Source of the DNA: Sphingomicrobium marinum
Lineage (GTDB): Bacteria; Pseudomonadota; Alphaproteobacteria; Sphingomonadales; Sphingomonadaceae
Assembly: GCF_026157105.1 (NCBI RefSeq)
Contig: NZ_JANPVQ010000001.1
Span: 2,163,501-2,227,500, forward strand
Direction: 5' to 3'
DNA length: 64,000 bases
Shown here: piece by piece, positions 48,326 through 58,401 of the stretch
Layout of the letters: each line of letters starts with the position of its first letter
Numbering within the stretch: the first letter of the stretch is position 1
Program-made: the position numbers and the translations under genes
Notes under the pieces: model-generated
The model's input: the letters and a program-made list of their open reading frames with translations, nothing else
Told to the model about the DNA's origin: nothing
Database searches by the model: none

Positions 48326-48493
48326 ATGCAAGAGCGAGATTCAGCCTTTTTCGCCAAGCGCGCCGCCGAAGCCCGCGCCACGGCGGAGCACAAAGGCGGC
48401 GGCCGCGATGCCCGCGTCGCCGGCCACCTCGCGCTCGCTTACGAAGCGCTCGCGCGTGCCAAGAAAAAGCATGAAGGTTTGTCGGACAACTAA
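48326..48493 (+). CDS. Small basic hypothetical protein, possibly leaderless
   Basis: A 55-residue Ala/Lys/Arg/Glu-rich protein (MQERDSAFFAKRAAEA at the start), likely one or two amphipathic helices, with no cysteine or membrane segment. No ribosome binding site is seen; instead TATAGT (48314-48319) ends 6 nt before the ATG, so transcription could begin at the start codon itself. Family not recognised. The PagL-like gene follows 44 nt later. Confidence 0.55.
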   Translation: MQERDSAFFAKRAAEARATAEHKGGGRDARVAGHLALAYEALARAKKKHEGLSDN

Positions 48494-48537
48494 GCCGTTC
48501 ATCCGCGGTTCGGCGATGCAGCTTTAACCGGCACGAC

Positions 48538-49056
48538 ATGAATACTGCTCTCACCGCCGCCCTTGGCGCGGCGACGCTCGCTTTTTCCACGCCCGCCCAC
48601 GCCGATGAGATTTTCGGTGGATTGCTGGTGCATGATGTCAAAACGCCGCTGACCCTAAGCGGCCTCGAGGGCGGTATCGATCTCCAGGCCGGATGGCGCG
48701 GCGGCAAGATCCTCGGCACGCCGATCCAGCCTTATGTGTTCGGATCGCTGCATAGCGCGGGCCAAACCCATTTCGCCGCAGCGGGCCTCTCCGCCAAATT
48801 TGGCGAAGAAATCTACATACGCCCCGGCATCGGGCTGGCGATCCATAGCGGTTCGGACGAGCAATTTGTCATCGGCGACGATCAGATCGCGTTCGGCAGC
48901 CGCATTCTGATCGAACCCGAACTATCGATCGGCACGCGTCTCAATGACAGTCTGTCGATAGAAGCCAGCTGGATCCACCTTAGCCACGGCCAGTTTTTCA
49001 GCGGGCAGAATCCCGGCATGGATTCGATCGGGCTGCGCGCGAACCTCGCTTTTTAG
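48538..49056 (+). CDS. PagL-like lipid A 3-O-deacylase (acyloxyacyl hydrolase family)
   Basis: A 172-residue outer-membrane beta-barrel protein with a signal peptide (residues 1-22, ending PAHADE). The pattern of alternating strands and the C-terminal IHLSHGQ with a later acidic residue match the PagL fold, where His and Ser form the active site. PagL removes a 3-linked acyl chain from lipid A; in sphingomonads, which often have glycosphingolipids instead of LPS, the substrate may differ (inference). The stop TAG interlocks with the fumC stop (TTAG). Confidence 0.75.
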   Translation: MNTALTAALGAATLAFSTPAHADEIFGGLLVHDVKTPLTLSGLEGGIDLQAGWRGGKILGTPIQPYVFGSLHSAGQTHFAAAGLSAKFGEEIYIRPGIGLAIHSGSDEQFVIGDDQIAFGSRILIEPELSIGTRLNDSLSIEASWIHLSHGQFFSGQNPGMDSIGLRANLAF

Positions 49057-50444
49057 CGTCCCAGCATATTCTCGGGACGCACGACGCGGTCGAACGTCTC
49101 TTCGTCGACCAAGCCGAGTTCAAGGCCAGCCTCTTTGAGCGTCTGGCCTTTTTCGTGCGCATATTTGGCGATCTTGGCGGCATTGTCGTAGCCGATCTCC
49201 GGCGCCAGCGCGGTCACCAGCATCAGCGACCGGTCGACCAGTTCCTTGATGCGATCTTCATTGGCCTCGATGCCGTCGACGCAGCGCTCGGCGAAGCTCA
49301 CCATGCCCGTTGCCATCAGATCGATCGAGCGCAGCACGTTGGCGCCGATCAGCGGCATGAACACGTTGAGTTCGAAATGCCCCTGCGCCCCGCCGATCGT
49401 GACGGCCTGCTGGTTGCCCATCACCTGCGCGGCGACCATCGTCAGGCTCTCGCACTGAGTCGGATTGACCTTGCCCGGCATGATCGAGCTGCCCGGCTCG
49501 TTTGCCGGCAGGCTGAGTTCGCCGAGCCCCGAGCGCGGGCCCGAGCCGAGGAAACGGATGTCGTTGGCGATCTTGTTTAGCGCGACCGCGAGCGCGTTGA
49601 GCGCGCCGTGGAAGAACACCATTCCGTCCTTGGCGGCGAGCTGCTCGAATTTGTTGGGCGCGTCCTCGAAATCCATGCCGGTGATGGCCGAGATTTCTGC
49701 CGTCATGTCGCCCGACCATTCTTCGGGCGCGTTCAGGCCGGTGCCCACCGCGGTGCCACCGATTGCGAGCTTCATGATATTGCCCTTGAGCGCGCCTTCG
49801 ATCCGCGCCTTCGCGCTGACCAGCTGCGCGACGTAGCCGGAGAATTCCTGCCCCAGCGTCAGCGGCGTCGCGTCTTGCGTGTGGGTGCGACCGATCTTGA
49901 CGATATGGTCGAACGCCTCGGCCTTTGCCCGAAGCGACTTGGTCAGCTGGTCAAGCGCGGGCAGCAACGCGTCGCGCGTCGCCAGCGCGGTCGATACGTG
50001 CAGCGCGGTCGGGAAACTGTCGTTCGACGACTGGCTCATGTTGACATGATCGTTGGGATGCACCGGGCTCTTGCCGCCGCGGGTCCCCGCCAGTTGCTCG
50101 TTGGCAATGCCCGCAAGCACTTCGTTGACGTTCATGTTGGTCTGTGTGCCCGATCCGGTCTGCCAGATCGTCAGCGGAAACTGGTCGTCATGCTTGCCCG
50201 CCGTCACCGCTTGCGCTGCCGCTTCGATCGCATCGGCAATCTTGGCATCGAGCCCGTGCTTCTTGTTCACCCGCGCCGCGGCCTGTTTGACGATGGCCTG
50301 CGCATGCACCAGCCCGATCGGCATCCGTTCACGCTCCGCAAAGGGGAAATTCTGCAGGCTACGCTGGGTCTGCGCGCCCCAGTAGGCGTCGGCAGGAACC
50401 TCGATATTCCCGATGGAATCGCTTTCGGTGCGGCTATTGGTCAC
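49053..50444 (-). CDS. fumC: Fumarate hydratase, class II
   Basis: A 463-residue class II fumarase, the iron-free TCA enzyme hydrating fumarate to malate. The signature [11 protein letters not shown], the catalytic His context [12 protein letters not shown] and [13 protein letters not shown] are present. Length is normal. It lies 70 nt downstream of the SspB gene on the same strand and may be cotranscribed. It converges on the PagL-like gene. Confidence 0.97.
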   Translation of the reverse strand: MTNSRTESDSIGNIEVPADAYWGAQTQRSLQNFPFAERERMPIGLVHAQAIVKQAAARVNKKHGLDAKIADAIEAAAQAVTAGKHDDQFPLTIWQTGSGTQTNMNVNEVLAGIANEQLAGTRGGKSPVHPNDHVNMSQSSNDSFPTALHVSTALATRDALLPALDQLTKSLRAKAEAFDHIVKIGRTHTQDATPLTLGQEFSGYVAQLVSAKARIEGALKGNIMKLAIGGTAVGTGLNAPEEWSGDMTAEISAITGMDFEDAPNKFEQLAAKDGMVFFHGALNALAVALNKIANDIRFLGSGPRSGLGELSLPANEPGSSIMPGKVNPTQCESLTMVAAQVMGNQQAVTIGGAQGHFELNVFMPLIGANVLRSIDLMATGMVSFAERCVDGIEANEDRIKELVDRSLMLVTALAPEIGYDNAAKIAKYAHEKGQTLKEAGLELGLVDEETFDRVVRPENMLGR

Positions 50445-50514
50445 GACGGTGCTCCGGTGTCGAATGAACGTGGCGCCCGCCTAACTCGCACGCACAGCGC
50501 TGTCGAGACGAAGC

Positions 50515-50994
50515 CTACTTCTTTTTGGTAAAATCGACCGAGACGACGTTCGACCCGTCCTCGACCGGTTCGGTCTTGGGCGCGTCGTCCTGTTCGGCTT
50601 CGGGGACGTGCGGTTCCTCATCCTCGTTGGCCTGGAACTTGAGGCTGAATTCGACCGCCGGATCGACGAAATCGGTAACCGCCGCAAAGGGGATGTTGAG
50701 GTTGGACGGCACGCCGCCAAAGCTCAATCCCACGCTGAAGCCCTCTTCCTCTACCTTGAGGTCCCAGAAGCGGTGCTGGATCACGATCGTCATTTCCTCG
50801 GGAAAGCGTTCGATCAGATGCTTGGGAATTTCCACGCCGGGATAACGCGTGCGAAAGGTGATGTAGAAGTGGTGCTGGCCCGGCAGCCCGCCATCGCTCG
50901 CAACTTCGCTCAGCACACGGCCGACCACCGCACGCAGCGCTTCCTGCACGATTTCATCATAAGGGATGAAGCTTTCGGGCGTTTCGTCGGCCAT
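50515..50994 (-). CDS. sspB: SspB-type ClpXP adaptor (alphaproteobacterial)
   Basis: A 159-residue protein of the alphaproteobacterial SspB family. The ordered domain starts near IPYDEIVQEALRAVVG and includes HHFYITFRT and FWDLKV strands; an acidic linker then leads to a basic C-terminal ClpX-binding tail (NVVSVDFTKKK). SspB brings ssrA-tagged proteins to ClpXP. The start at 50994 (MADETPES) is chosen over a frame extension to 51030 that lies toward the divergent HIT gene. Confidence 0.9.
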   Translation of the reverse strand: MADETPESFIPYDEIVQEALRAVVGRVLSEVASDGGLPGQHHFYITFRTRYPGVEIPKHLIERFPEEMTIVIQHRFWDLKVEEEGFSVGLSFGGVPSNLNIPFAAVTDFVDPAVEFSLKFQANEDEEPHVPEAEQDDAPKTEPVEDGSNVVSVDFTKKK

Positions 50995-51050
50995 GGCTTG
51001 CCTCGTGAACCCCGCTGCCCCATGGGTCAAGACCAGACTTGGAGAAGCCC

Positions 51051-51428
51051 ATGCCGATCGACGCCACGCTACCGTATGACAGCGACAATATCTTCGCCAA
51101 AATCGTGCGCGGGGAGCTGCCCTGCAACAAGGTCGCCGAAACCGAGCACAGTCTCGCCTTTCATGACATCAACCCGCTGGCGCCGATCCACATCCTGGTC
51201 ATTCCCAAGGGAAAATATGTCAGTTGGGACGATTTTTCGGCCAAGGCGAGCGATGCCGAGATCGTCGATTTCACCCGTCTGGTCGGCAAGGTCGCGCGCG
51301 GAAATGGCTGCGTCGAGCAAGGCTACCGGCTGCTCGCCAATATCGGCAAACGCGGCGGTCAAGAGGTACCGCACCTGCACGTTCACCTGTTCGGCGGTGC
51401 GCCATTGGGGCCTATGCTTTCGGCCTAA
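51051..51428 (+). CDS. HIT family (HINT-like) protein
   Basis: A 125-residue histidine triad protein. The catalytic HxHxH motif is HLHVHLFGG near the C-terminus, and the N-terminal IFAKIVRGELPCNKV and HILVIPK fit bacterial HINT proteins, which hydrolyse purine phosphoramidates and adenylated amino acids. The ATG at 51051 has GGAG 6 nt upstream. It is divergent from sspB with a 56-nt gap. Confidence 0.93.
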   Translation: MPIDATLPYDSDNIFAKIVRGELPCNKVAETEHSLAFHDINPLAPIHILVIPKGKYVSWDDFSAKASDAEIVDFTRLVGKVARGNGCVEQGYRLLANIGKRGGQEVPHLHVHLFGGAPLGPMLSA

Positions 51429-51478
51429 GCCTCGCTAGACCATCGCAAATTTAGCATTTCCCGAGGGAGATTTTGAAC

Positions 51479-52900
51479 ATGGTTGGAACCACCGGAGCCG
51501 CACCTGGCCACGAAAACTGGTCAAGCCGCGCCGCCTTCATCCTGGCTGCCATCGGCTCTGCTGTTGGCCTTGGCAACCTTGTTCGCTTCCCTGCAGAAGC
51601 CGGCGCCAATGGCGGCGGCGCGTTCGTCATTTTCTACATCTTCTGCATCGTGCTGATCGGCTTGCCGGTGCTGCTTTCGGAAATCCTGATCGGCCGTCAT
51701 GGCCAGGCCGCCGCGCCCCAATCGGTGCGCAAGACGGCGCGGGACAGCAATGCCTCCGAAGCCTGGTCGATCCTTGCCACGATCGGCATGATCGCGGCCT
51801 TCCTGATCCTGTGTTTCTATTCGGTGATCGGCGGCTGGGTGCTCTATTACATCGGCACCTTTGCCGGCGAGATCTTCAATAGCGGCCTTTTCTCGGGCGC
51901 CTTCCAGGGCAGGAGCGCGGAAGACGTGCAGGGCTTGATGCCCGGACTGTTCGCCAATGGATCGCTGCAGGTCATCCTGCATCTGGTTTTCATCGGCATC
52001 ACGATCTTCTTCGTCGCGCGCGGCGTCAATCGCGGCATCGAATTCGTCGCCACGTGGCTGATGCCGATCTTCTTCCTGATCTTCCTGGGCATCACGATTT
52101 ACGGCCTGTTCACGGGCGACTTCGGGCGCACCGCGGAATATCTCTTTACGTTCGACCTGTCCAAGCTGACGGGGCCGGTGATGCTGGCGGCGGTCGGTCA
52201 GGCCTTCTTCTCGCTGTCGCTTGGTTCGGCCATGATGATCACCTACGGCGCCTATGCCGGACGCGACATCAATCTCGCCAAGACCTCGGGCATCATCGCC
52301 ACCGCGGATACCTCGGTCGCGCTGCTCGCAGGCTTCGCGATTTTCCCGATCGTCTTCGCCGCCGGGCTGGACGTCAGCGCGGGTCTCGGCCTCATGTTCC
52401 AGACGCTGCCGGTTGCCTTCCAGACGATGCCAGCGGGCACGCTGATCGGCCTTCTCTTCTTCATCATGGTGTTCTTTGCCGCGCTGACCAGCGCCGTGGC
52501 GCTCCTCGAAGCGCCGACCAGCTGGGCGCTAGACAAGTTCAGGATGGGCCGCCAGCGCACCACGATGATCACTGGCGGGCTCGTATTGCTTGTGGGCGGG
52601 GTTGCCGCCCTGTCGTCGACGGTCTTTGCAGGCTGGGAGCCCCTGGGCTTCATCCCGCTCTTCGAGGGCCAGGATTTCTTCAACACGCTCGACGTGCTCA
52701 CGGGCAAGGTGATGCTGCCGGTCGCGGCATTGATCACCGCCATCTTCGTCGGTTGGATCGCCGATCGTCGCCTGCTCGATGCGGAAAACGGGCTTGATGG
52801 GGCGATGCACCATATCTGGCGCTTCCTCGTCGCATGGCTGTGCCCGATCGTACTGATCGCGATCCTCGTGGTCGGCATCTTCCCGGGCATTCTCGGCTAG
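51479..52900 (+). CDS. Sodium-dependent NSS/SNF family transporter
   Basis: A 474-residue sodium:neurotransmitter symporter family protein. It begins WSSRAAFILAAIGSAVGLGNLVRFP, here recognised through SAVGLGN and LVRFP, the TM1 unwound region that binds sodium and substrate. About 11-12 membrane helices follow. The bacterial relatives import amino acids such as leucine or tryptophan; substrate not predictable. The ATG at 51479 is preferred over a TTG two codons upstream because GGGAG lies about 9 nt before it. Confidence 0.93.
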   Translation: MVGTTGAAPGHENWSSRAAFILAAIGSAVGLGNLVRFPAEAGANGGGAFVIFYIFCIVLIGLPVLLSEILIGRHGQAAAPQSVRKTARDSNASEAWSILATIGMIAAFLILCFYSVIGGWVLYYIGTFAGEIFNSGLFSGAFQGRSAEDVQGLMPGLFANGSLQVILHLVFIGITIFFVARGVNRGIEFVATWLMPIFFLIFLGITIYGLFTGDFGRTAEYLFTFDLSKLTGPVMLAAVGQAFFSLSLGSAMMITYGAYAGRDINLAKTSGIIATADTSVALLAGFAIFPIVFAAGLDVSAGLGLMFQTLPVAFQTMPAGTLIGLLFFIMVFFAALTSAVALLEAPTSWALDKFRMGRQRTTMITGGLVLLVGGVAALSSTVFAGWEPLGFIPLFEGQDFFNTLDVLTGKVMLPVAALITAIFVGWIADRRLLDAENGLDGAMHHIWRFLVAWLCPIVLIAILVVGIFPGILG

Positions 52901-52912
52901 GCATTTTCCCGA

Positions 52913-52973
52913 TTGCAGGCCGCGAAAGTCGGTCTAATATCGTGCTGCCCCCGGCGACCAATCTCGGTCGCCG
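52913..52973 (+). promoter_or_regulatory. Promoter and structured leader of the APC permease gene
   Basis: TTGCAG (52913-52918), 16-nt spacer, TAATAT (52935-52940), then in the short leader a perfect hairpin CGGCGACC-N6-GGTCGCCG (52952-52959/52966-52973), ending 6 nt before the GGAG ribosome site. No T-run follows, so it is not a terminator. Confidence 0.5.
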
Positions 52974-52992
52974 CGGGCGGAGCTTTCCGCGC

Positions 52993-54600
52993 ATGATTCT
53001 TGGTCGCGTGAAGCCGCTCGACGCCATCCTGGCGACGGCGGAAAAGAAATCGCTGCACCGCTCGCTCGGTGCGTTGCAACTCACCCTGTTTGGCGTCGGC
53101 TGCATTATCGGGACGGGCATCTTCGTGCTGACCGCCGCCGGCGCGCAAAAGGCCGGCCCCGGCCTCATGCTCGCTTTCGTCATTGCCGGCCTTGTCTGCA
53201 TGGTGGCCGCGCTTTGCTATGCCGAGATCGCCTCGACGATCCCCGTCGCAGGCTCGGCCTACACCTACAGCTACGCCACGATGGGCGAGTTTCTTGCCTG
53301 GACGGTAGGGTGGGCGCTGGTGCTCGAATATGCCATCGCCGCCAGCGCCGTCTCGGTCGGCTGGTCGGGCTATTTCGCGGGCACGATTCTGAACGAGTTC
53401 ATGGGTATATACCTACCCCAGTGGCTGGCGGCAGGGCCGCTTGCGTTGGGCGGCCAGCCCGGCGGTCTCATCAACCTGCCTGCGGCGATCATAGCGCTGC
53501 TGGTCACCTGGCTGCTGATGATCGGCACCAGCGAGAGCGCAAAGGTCAACGCCATCCTCGTCGCGATCAAGGTTTCCGCGCTCACCGTCTTCATCTTCCT
53601 CACCGTCCCGCAAGCCGAGATGGCGCGGTTCAACCCTTTCCTGCCGGCCGGCATGTTCGGCGGCTTCGGGTCGGGGGTCGGGGCGGTCGGCGCGGCGGCG
53701 ACGATCTTCTTCGCCTATGTCGGCTTCGATGCCGTTTCGACCGCGGCGGAGGAAACCAAGAACCCGCAGCGCAACGTGCCCATCGGTCTCGTCGGCAGCC
53801 TTCTCATCTGCACGATCTTTTACGTGCTGGTGGCGGCGGGCGCGATCGGGACGATCGGCGGCCAGCCCATCATGGGCCCCAACGGCATCCCTTTCCCGGC
53901 AGGATCGGAAGAACTGGCGCGTCAATGCGCCCTTGCCGCACATAGCGCCAAGCTCGTCTGTTCGGATGAAGCGCTTGCCCACGTGCTGCGTGAAATCGGT
54001 TTTTCGGGCATCGGCAATGCGCTGGGCATAGCCGCGTTCCTCGCGCTGCCGTCGGTCATCCTAGTGCTCCTGTTCGCGCAGACGCGTATCTTTTTCGTGA
54101 TGAGCCGCGATGGCCTGCTGCCCGAATTCCTGTCCAAGGTTCACCCCAAGTGGAAGACCCCGCACGTCGTCACCGCGATAACCGGGCTGGTCGTTGCCAC
54201 CGGCGCCGCGTTCTTCCCGGTGGGCCAACTGGCCGACATCGCCAATGCCGGAACACTTTACGCCTTCGCAATGGTCGCCATTGCCGTGATGGTGCTGCGC
54301 AAGACCGATGCCGATCGGCCGCGAAGCTTCCGCACACCGATGCTGTGGCTGGTTGGACCGGCGACCGTCTTCGGCTGCGCCTTCCTGTTCCTCAACCTGC
54401 CGGCGGAGGCCATGATGGTCCTGCCGATCTGGACCGCGATCGGGATCGTGATCTACTTCCTCTATGGCTACCGAAAGAGCCATCTGGGACGCGGCATCAT
54501 CGAGGTGCACGAGCCCGAAATCCACGATATCGAGCCCGCCATTCCGGGCGTTGATGAACGCGATCCGCTCGACCCGCCGCGGCGTCCGCCCGAAAGCTAG
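52993..54600 (+). CDS. APC superfamily amino acid permease
   Basis: A 535-residue amino acid permease of the cationic amino acid transporter-like group. TM1 contains VGCIIGTGIFVL, the APC substrate-binding GxG; TM6 has FFAYVGFDAVSTAAEE. About 12-14 helices are followed by a hydrophilic C-terminal tail of roughly 45 residues (EVHEPEIHDIEPA). The long loop with two Cys around residue 320 is typical of CAT-type members. The ATG at 52993 is chosen for its GGAG. Its stop interlocks with the PfkB gene (CTAG). Confidence 0.92.
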   Translation: MILGRVKPLDAILATAEKKSLHRSLGALQLTLFGVGCIIGTGIFVLTAAGAQKAGPGLMLAFVIAGLVCMVAALCYAEIASTIPVAGSAYTYSYATMGEFLAWTVGWALVLEYAIAASAVSVGWSGYFAGTILNEFMGIYLPQWLAAGPLALGGQPGGLINLPAAIIALLVTWLLMIGTSESAKVNAILVAIKVSALTVFIFLTVPQAEMARFNPFLPAGMFGGFGSGVGAVGAAATIFFAYVGFDAVSTAAEETKNPQRNVPIGLVGSLLICTIFYVLVAAGAIGTIGGQPIMGPNGIPFPAGSEELARQCALAAHSAKLVCSDEALAHVLREIGFSGIGNALGIAAFLALPSVILVLLFAQTRIFFVMSRDGLLPEFLSKVHPKWKTPHVVTAITGLVVATGAAFFPVGQLADIANAGTLYAFAMVAIAVMVLRKTDADRPRSFRTPMLWLVGPATVFGCAFLFLNLPAEAMMVLPIWTAIGIVIYFLYGYRKSHLGRGIIEVHEPEIHDIEPAIPGVDERDPLDPPRRPPES

Positions 54601-55592
54601 GCCAGCACGTCCTTGGCCAGCGCGGTAAGGTCGGCTTCGGGGCGCGCGCCATAATGCTGGATCACCTCGGCCGCCGCGATGGCGCCGAGGCGAAGGCACG
54701 CTTCAAGGTCGAGCCCGCGTGCGGTGCCGGCAAGAAAGCCTGCGGCAAACAGGTCGCCCGCGCCGGTCGTGTCCACCAACTCTTCGATCTTTTCCGCCCG
54801 CATACGTGCGCGGTGACCGTCTTCGACCGCGATCGCGCCTTTTTCGGAGCGGGTCACGACCAGCACCGGCACCTTGGGTGCGACGGCATCGACCGCTTCG
54901 TCGAAATCGTCTTCGCCGGTCAGCGCCTTGATCTCGGCCTCGTTGGCAAAAAGAATGTCGATCCTGCCGTCGTCGATCAGCGCGTTGAAATCTTTCCGGT
55001 AGCGGTCGATTACGAACCCGTCCGACAGCGTGAAGGCGACCTTGCGCCCGGCATCGCGCGCCGCATCGATGGCCTTTTCCATCGCCGATCGCGGACCCGG
55101 CGGATCCCACAGATAACCCTCGAGATAGAGGATCGCGGCATCCCCGATCGTGGCGCTGTCGATAGCGTCGGCGGGCAGCTGCTGCGCCGCGCCCAGATAG
55201 GTGTTCATGGTGCGCTGCGCATCGGGCGTCACCAGGATGAGGCTGCGCGCGGTCGGATCGACATTGACGCTCGGGGATACGAGGAATTCGACGCCCGCGG
55301 CCTCGATGTCATGCTTGTAGATCTGACCAAGCTGGTCGTCGTTGACCTGGCCGATAAAGCCCGCCTTGCCGCCCAGTGCGGCGATACCTGCCGCCGTATT
55401 ACCCGCCGATCCGCCCGAAATTTCGCGGCCCGGGTTCATCAGGCCATACAGTTCTTCGGCGCGCTCGGCGTCGATCAGGTTCATCGAACCCTTCTTGAGG
55501 CCCTGGCTTTCCAGGAATTCATCGGTCGCGTCCGCGATTACGTCGACAATGGCATTGCCGATGCACAGCACATCAAGGCGAGGGTCGGTCAC
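54597..55592 (-). CDS. PfkB family carbohydrate/adenosine kinase
   Basis: A 331-residue PfkB/ribokinase family kinase. The N-terminal signature GGSAGNTAAGIAALG and the C-terminal DTTGAGDLFAAGFLAG with the catalytic Asp are clear. Features such as the start LDVLCIGNAIVDV match the adenosine kinase-like subgroup common in alphaproteobacteria, which phosphorylates adenosine or a similar nucleoside or sugar. Convergent with the APC permease and divergent from a lipoprotein gene. Confidence 0.9.
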   Translation of the reverse strand: MTDPRLDVLCIGNAIVDVIADATDEFLESQGLKKGSMNLIDAERAEELYGLMNPGREISGGSAGNTAAGIAALGGKAGFIGQVNDDQLGQIYKHDIEAAGVEFLVSPSVNVDPTARSLILVTPDAQRTMNTYLGAAQQLPADAIDSATIGDAAILYLEGYLWDPPGPRSAMEKAIDAARDAGRKVAFTLSDGFVIDRYRKDFNALIDDGRIDILFANEAEIKALTGEDDFDEAVDAVAPKVPVLVVTRSEKGAIAVEDGHRARMRAEKIEELVDTTGAGDLFAAGFLAGTARGLDLEACLRLGAIAAAEVIQHYGARPEADLTALAKDVLA

Positions 55593-55692
55593 GTCAAAAT
55601 ACCTTCATTTGCGATCAAGCGCGCCGCCTAGCCGCCAAGCCGCGCCTGCGCAAGCTTGCACGAGTCCCGTATCGGCTCCAATCATCGTGGCA

Positions 55693-56040
55693 ATGCGTAG
55701 CTTCATCCTGCTTGCCCCGCTGCTCCTGGCCGCCTGTGCCACCCCGCAGCGCCCGACACCGCCGCCGCCGCGCAGCAACGTGCCGCCGGCGCCGCCCGTG
55801 GTGCAGCAGACGGGTGATCTCATCGGGCTGTCGACCAGCCAACTGGTCGCCCGCTTCGGGACTCCCGACCTGCGCATCGTCGAAGGCAGCGGCGTGAAGC
55901 TGCAATTTCGCATCCCGTCATGCGTGATCGACACCTATCTCTATGGTGACGCGGTTCGCCACGTCGATGCGCGCGACATATACGGGCGCGATGTCGATCG
56001 CTCCACCTGCATCGCCTCGATGGATCGCGAACGCCGCTAG
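55693..56040 (+). CDS. Hypothetical lipoprotein
   Basis: A 115-residue lipoprotein. Signal MRSFILLAPLLL and lipobox LAAC are followed by a Pro-rich spacer (PTPPPPR), then a small domain with GLSTSQLVARFGTPD, a motif resembling the SmpA/OmlA (BamE-like) GxxxxxVxxxxGxP helix-turn, and two Cys that could pair. The family is seen in sphingomonads; function unknown. The stop interlocks with the queG stop (CTAG). Confidence 0.8.
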   Translation: MRSFILLAPLLLAACATPQRPTPPPPRSNVPPAPPVVQQTGDLIGLSTSQLVARFGTPDLRIVEGSGVKLQFRIPSCVIDTYLYGDAVRHVDARDIYGRDVDRSTCIASMDRERR

Positions 56041-57068
56041 AGTTTGTCGAGCGCCCAGCGCGCCGCTTCGGCCACTACTGGATCGGGATCGGCAACATGC
56101 GGTTGGACATGCACGCGCAAGCCCGCATCGCCGCTGTTGCCCGCCGCGATCAAGCAATTGCGTACCATCCGATTGCGCCCGATCCGTTTGATCGGCGAGC
56201 CTGAAAACTTGGCACGGAAGGCGGCGTCATCGAGCGCCAGCAGGTCGGCCAACTTGGGCGCGCGCAATTCTTCGCGAGGTAGAAACTTTGCATGGCGCTG
56301 CGCGGTTTCGGCAAAGCTGTTCCACGGACATGCCGCAAGGCAGTCATCGCAGCCGTAGATACGATTACCGATCTGCTCGCGATATTGATGCGGTATCGGC
56401 CCATGCAGTTCGATGGTGAGATACGAGATACACGCCCGCGCATCGATGCGGTGCGGCGAAGTGATCGCGCCCGTCGGGCAGGCATCGATACAGGCGGTGC
56501 AGCTTCCGCAATGCTCGCTTGCCGGCGCATCGGCCTCCAGCTCCAGCGTGGTGTAAATTACACCGAGGAACAGCCAGTTGCCATGCGTCCGGCTAAGCAA
56601 ATTCGTATGCTTGCCCTGCCAGCCGATCCCCGCCGCAGCGCTCAGCGGCTTCTCCATCACCGGCGCGGTATCGACGAAGACCTTCAGTTCGCAGTCGGTC
56701 TCCGCCACCAGCCAGCGGGCGAGCGCTTTAAGCTTCTTCTTGACGACATCGTGATAATCCTTGCCCTGCGCATAGACGCTGATCCGCCCGACATCGCCCT
56801 GCCCCGCAAGCGCGCGCGGGTCCTCATCAGGCGCATAGCTCATCGCCAGCGCGATCACGCTTTTGCAGTTGGGCCACAATCCCTTGGGCGCGGCGCGCTG
56901 CTCCTTGCGCCCTTCCAGCCACGACATCTCGCCATGGCGCCCCTCCGCAAGAAAGTCGAACAGCCCCGCGCCTGCCTCGGGCACCGTCGCATCGGCATCG
57001 CAAAAACCGCACGCCACAAAGCCCAGCTTCATAGCTTCTTCACGGATTTGGTCTTCAAGGCTTGCCAT
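56037..57068 (-). CDS. queG: Epoxyqueuosine reductase
   Basis: A 343-residue cobalamin-dependent Fe-S enzyme that makes queuosine from epoxyqueuosine in tRNA. Two ferredoxin-type clusters are visible: CGSCTACIDACPTGAI with a later Cys in ACISYLT, and CDDCLAACPWN. The catalytic Asp lies in VDTAPVMEKPLS, and the C-terminal HEAT-like region has VRNCLIAAGNSGD. The start at 57068 (MASLEDQ) is preferred over the frame extension to 57089. Confidence 0.95.
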   Translation of the reverse strand: MASLEDQIREEAMKLGFVACGFCDADATVPEAGAGLFDFLAEGRHGEMSWLEGRKEQRAAPKGLWPNCKSVIALAMSYAPDEDPRALAGQGDVGRISVYAQGKDYHDVVKKKLKALARWLVAETDCELKVFVDTAPVMEKPLSAAAGIGWQGKHTNLLSRTHGNWLFLGVIYTTLELEADAPASEHCGSCTACIDACPTGAITSPHRIDARACISYLTIELHGPIPHQYREQIGNRIYGCDDCLAACPWNSFAETAQRHAKFLPREELRAPKLADLLALDDAAFRAKFSGSPIKRIGRNRMVRNCLIAAGNSGDAGLRVHVQPHVADPDPVVAEAARWALDKL

Positions 57069-57097
57069 GACAGCCCCAGCCCTTACCACTTCAGCTA

Positions 57098-57465
57098 ATG
57101 ACTGAAACCCGACAACGAGACTTTACCAGTAGAAAGCTGGACGGGCTTTGGACAATCCAGATTGTTCTCGCGGCGCTGCAAGTCGCGGTCATTCTGTCGG
57201 AATCTTTCGCGGTCCCGGCGGTCGCTCATACTCTCTTGTCGGCGTTATGTCTGTTCTCGGGGCTTTTGGTCAGGAATGAGACCAGACTTAGTGGACAAGT
57301 TCGCTTCTTTGGATCGGTATTGGTGTCCGCTGCAGCGATCAATTTGTCATATGTGTTGGGCTACTTTCTGGATCGTGGTGGGTTCATCTACACTACCACA
57401 TTCATCATCACTGTAATTTCATCAATCGTGATACTTCGAGGAATTTGGAAAAGGTCGTTGGACGA

Positions 57466-57469
<4 letters not shown>
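57098..57469 (+). CDS. AT-rich orphan membrane protein coupled to an ABC exporter
   Basis: A 123-residue protein with three or four hydrophobic segments (about residues 18-38, 40-56, 70-92 and 97-115) and a basic end (WKRSLDE). I do not recognise the family. Its DNA is visibly less GC-rich than both neighbours and uses codons that are rare elsewhere in the window (aga, ata, tta-like), suggesting a separate origin. Its stop overlaps the start of the NatA-like ATPase (ATGA), so it is translationally coupled to that exporter and may be an accessory subunit. Confidence 0.7.
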
Positions 57470-58400
<931 letters not shown>

Positions 58401-58401
<1 letters not shown>

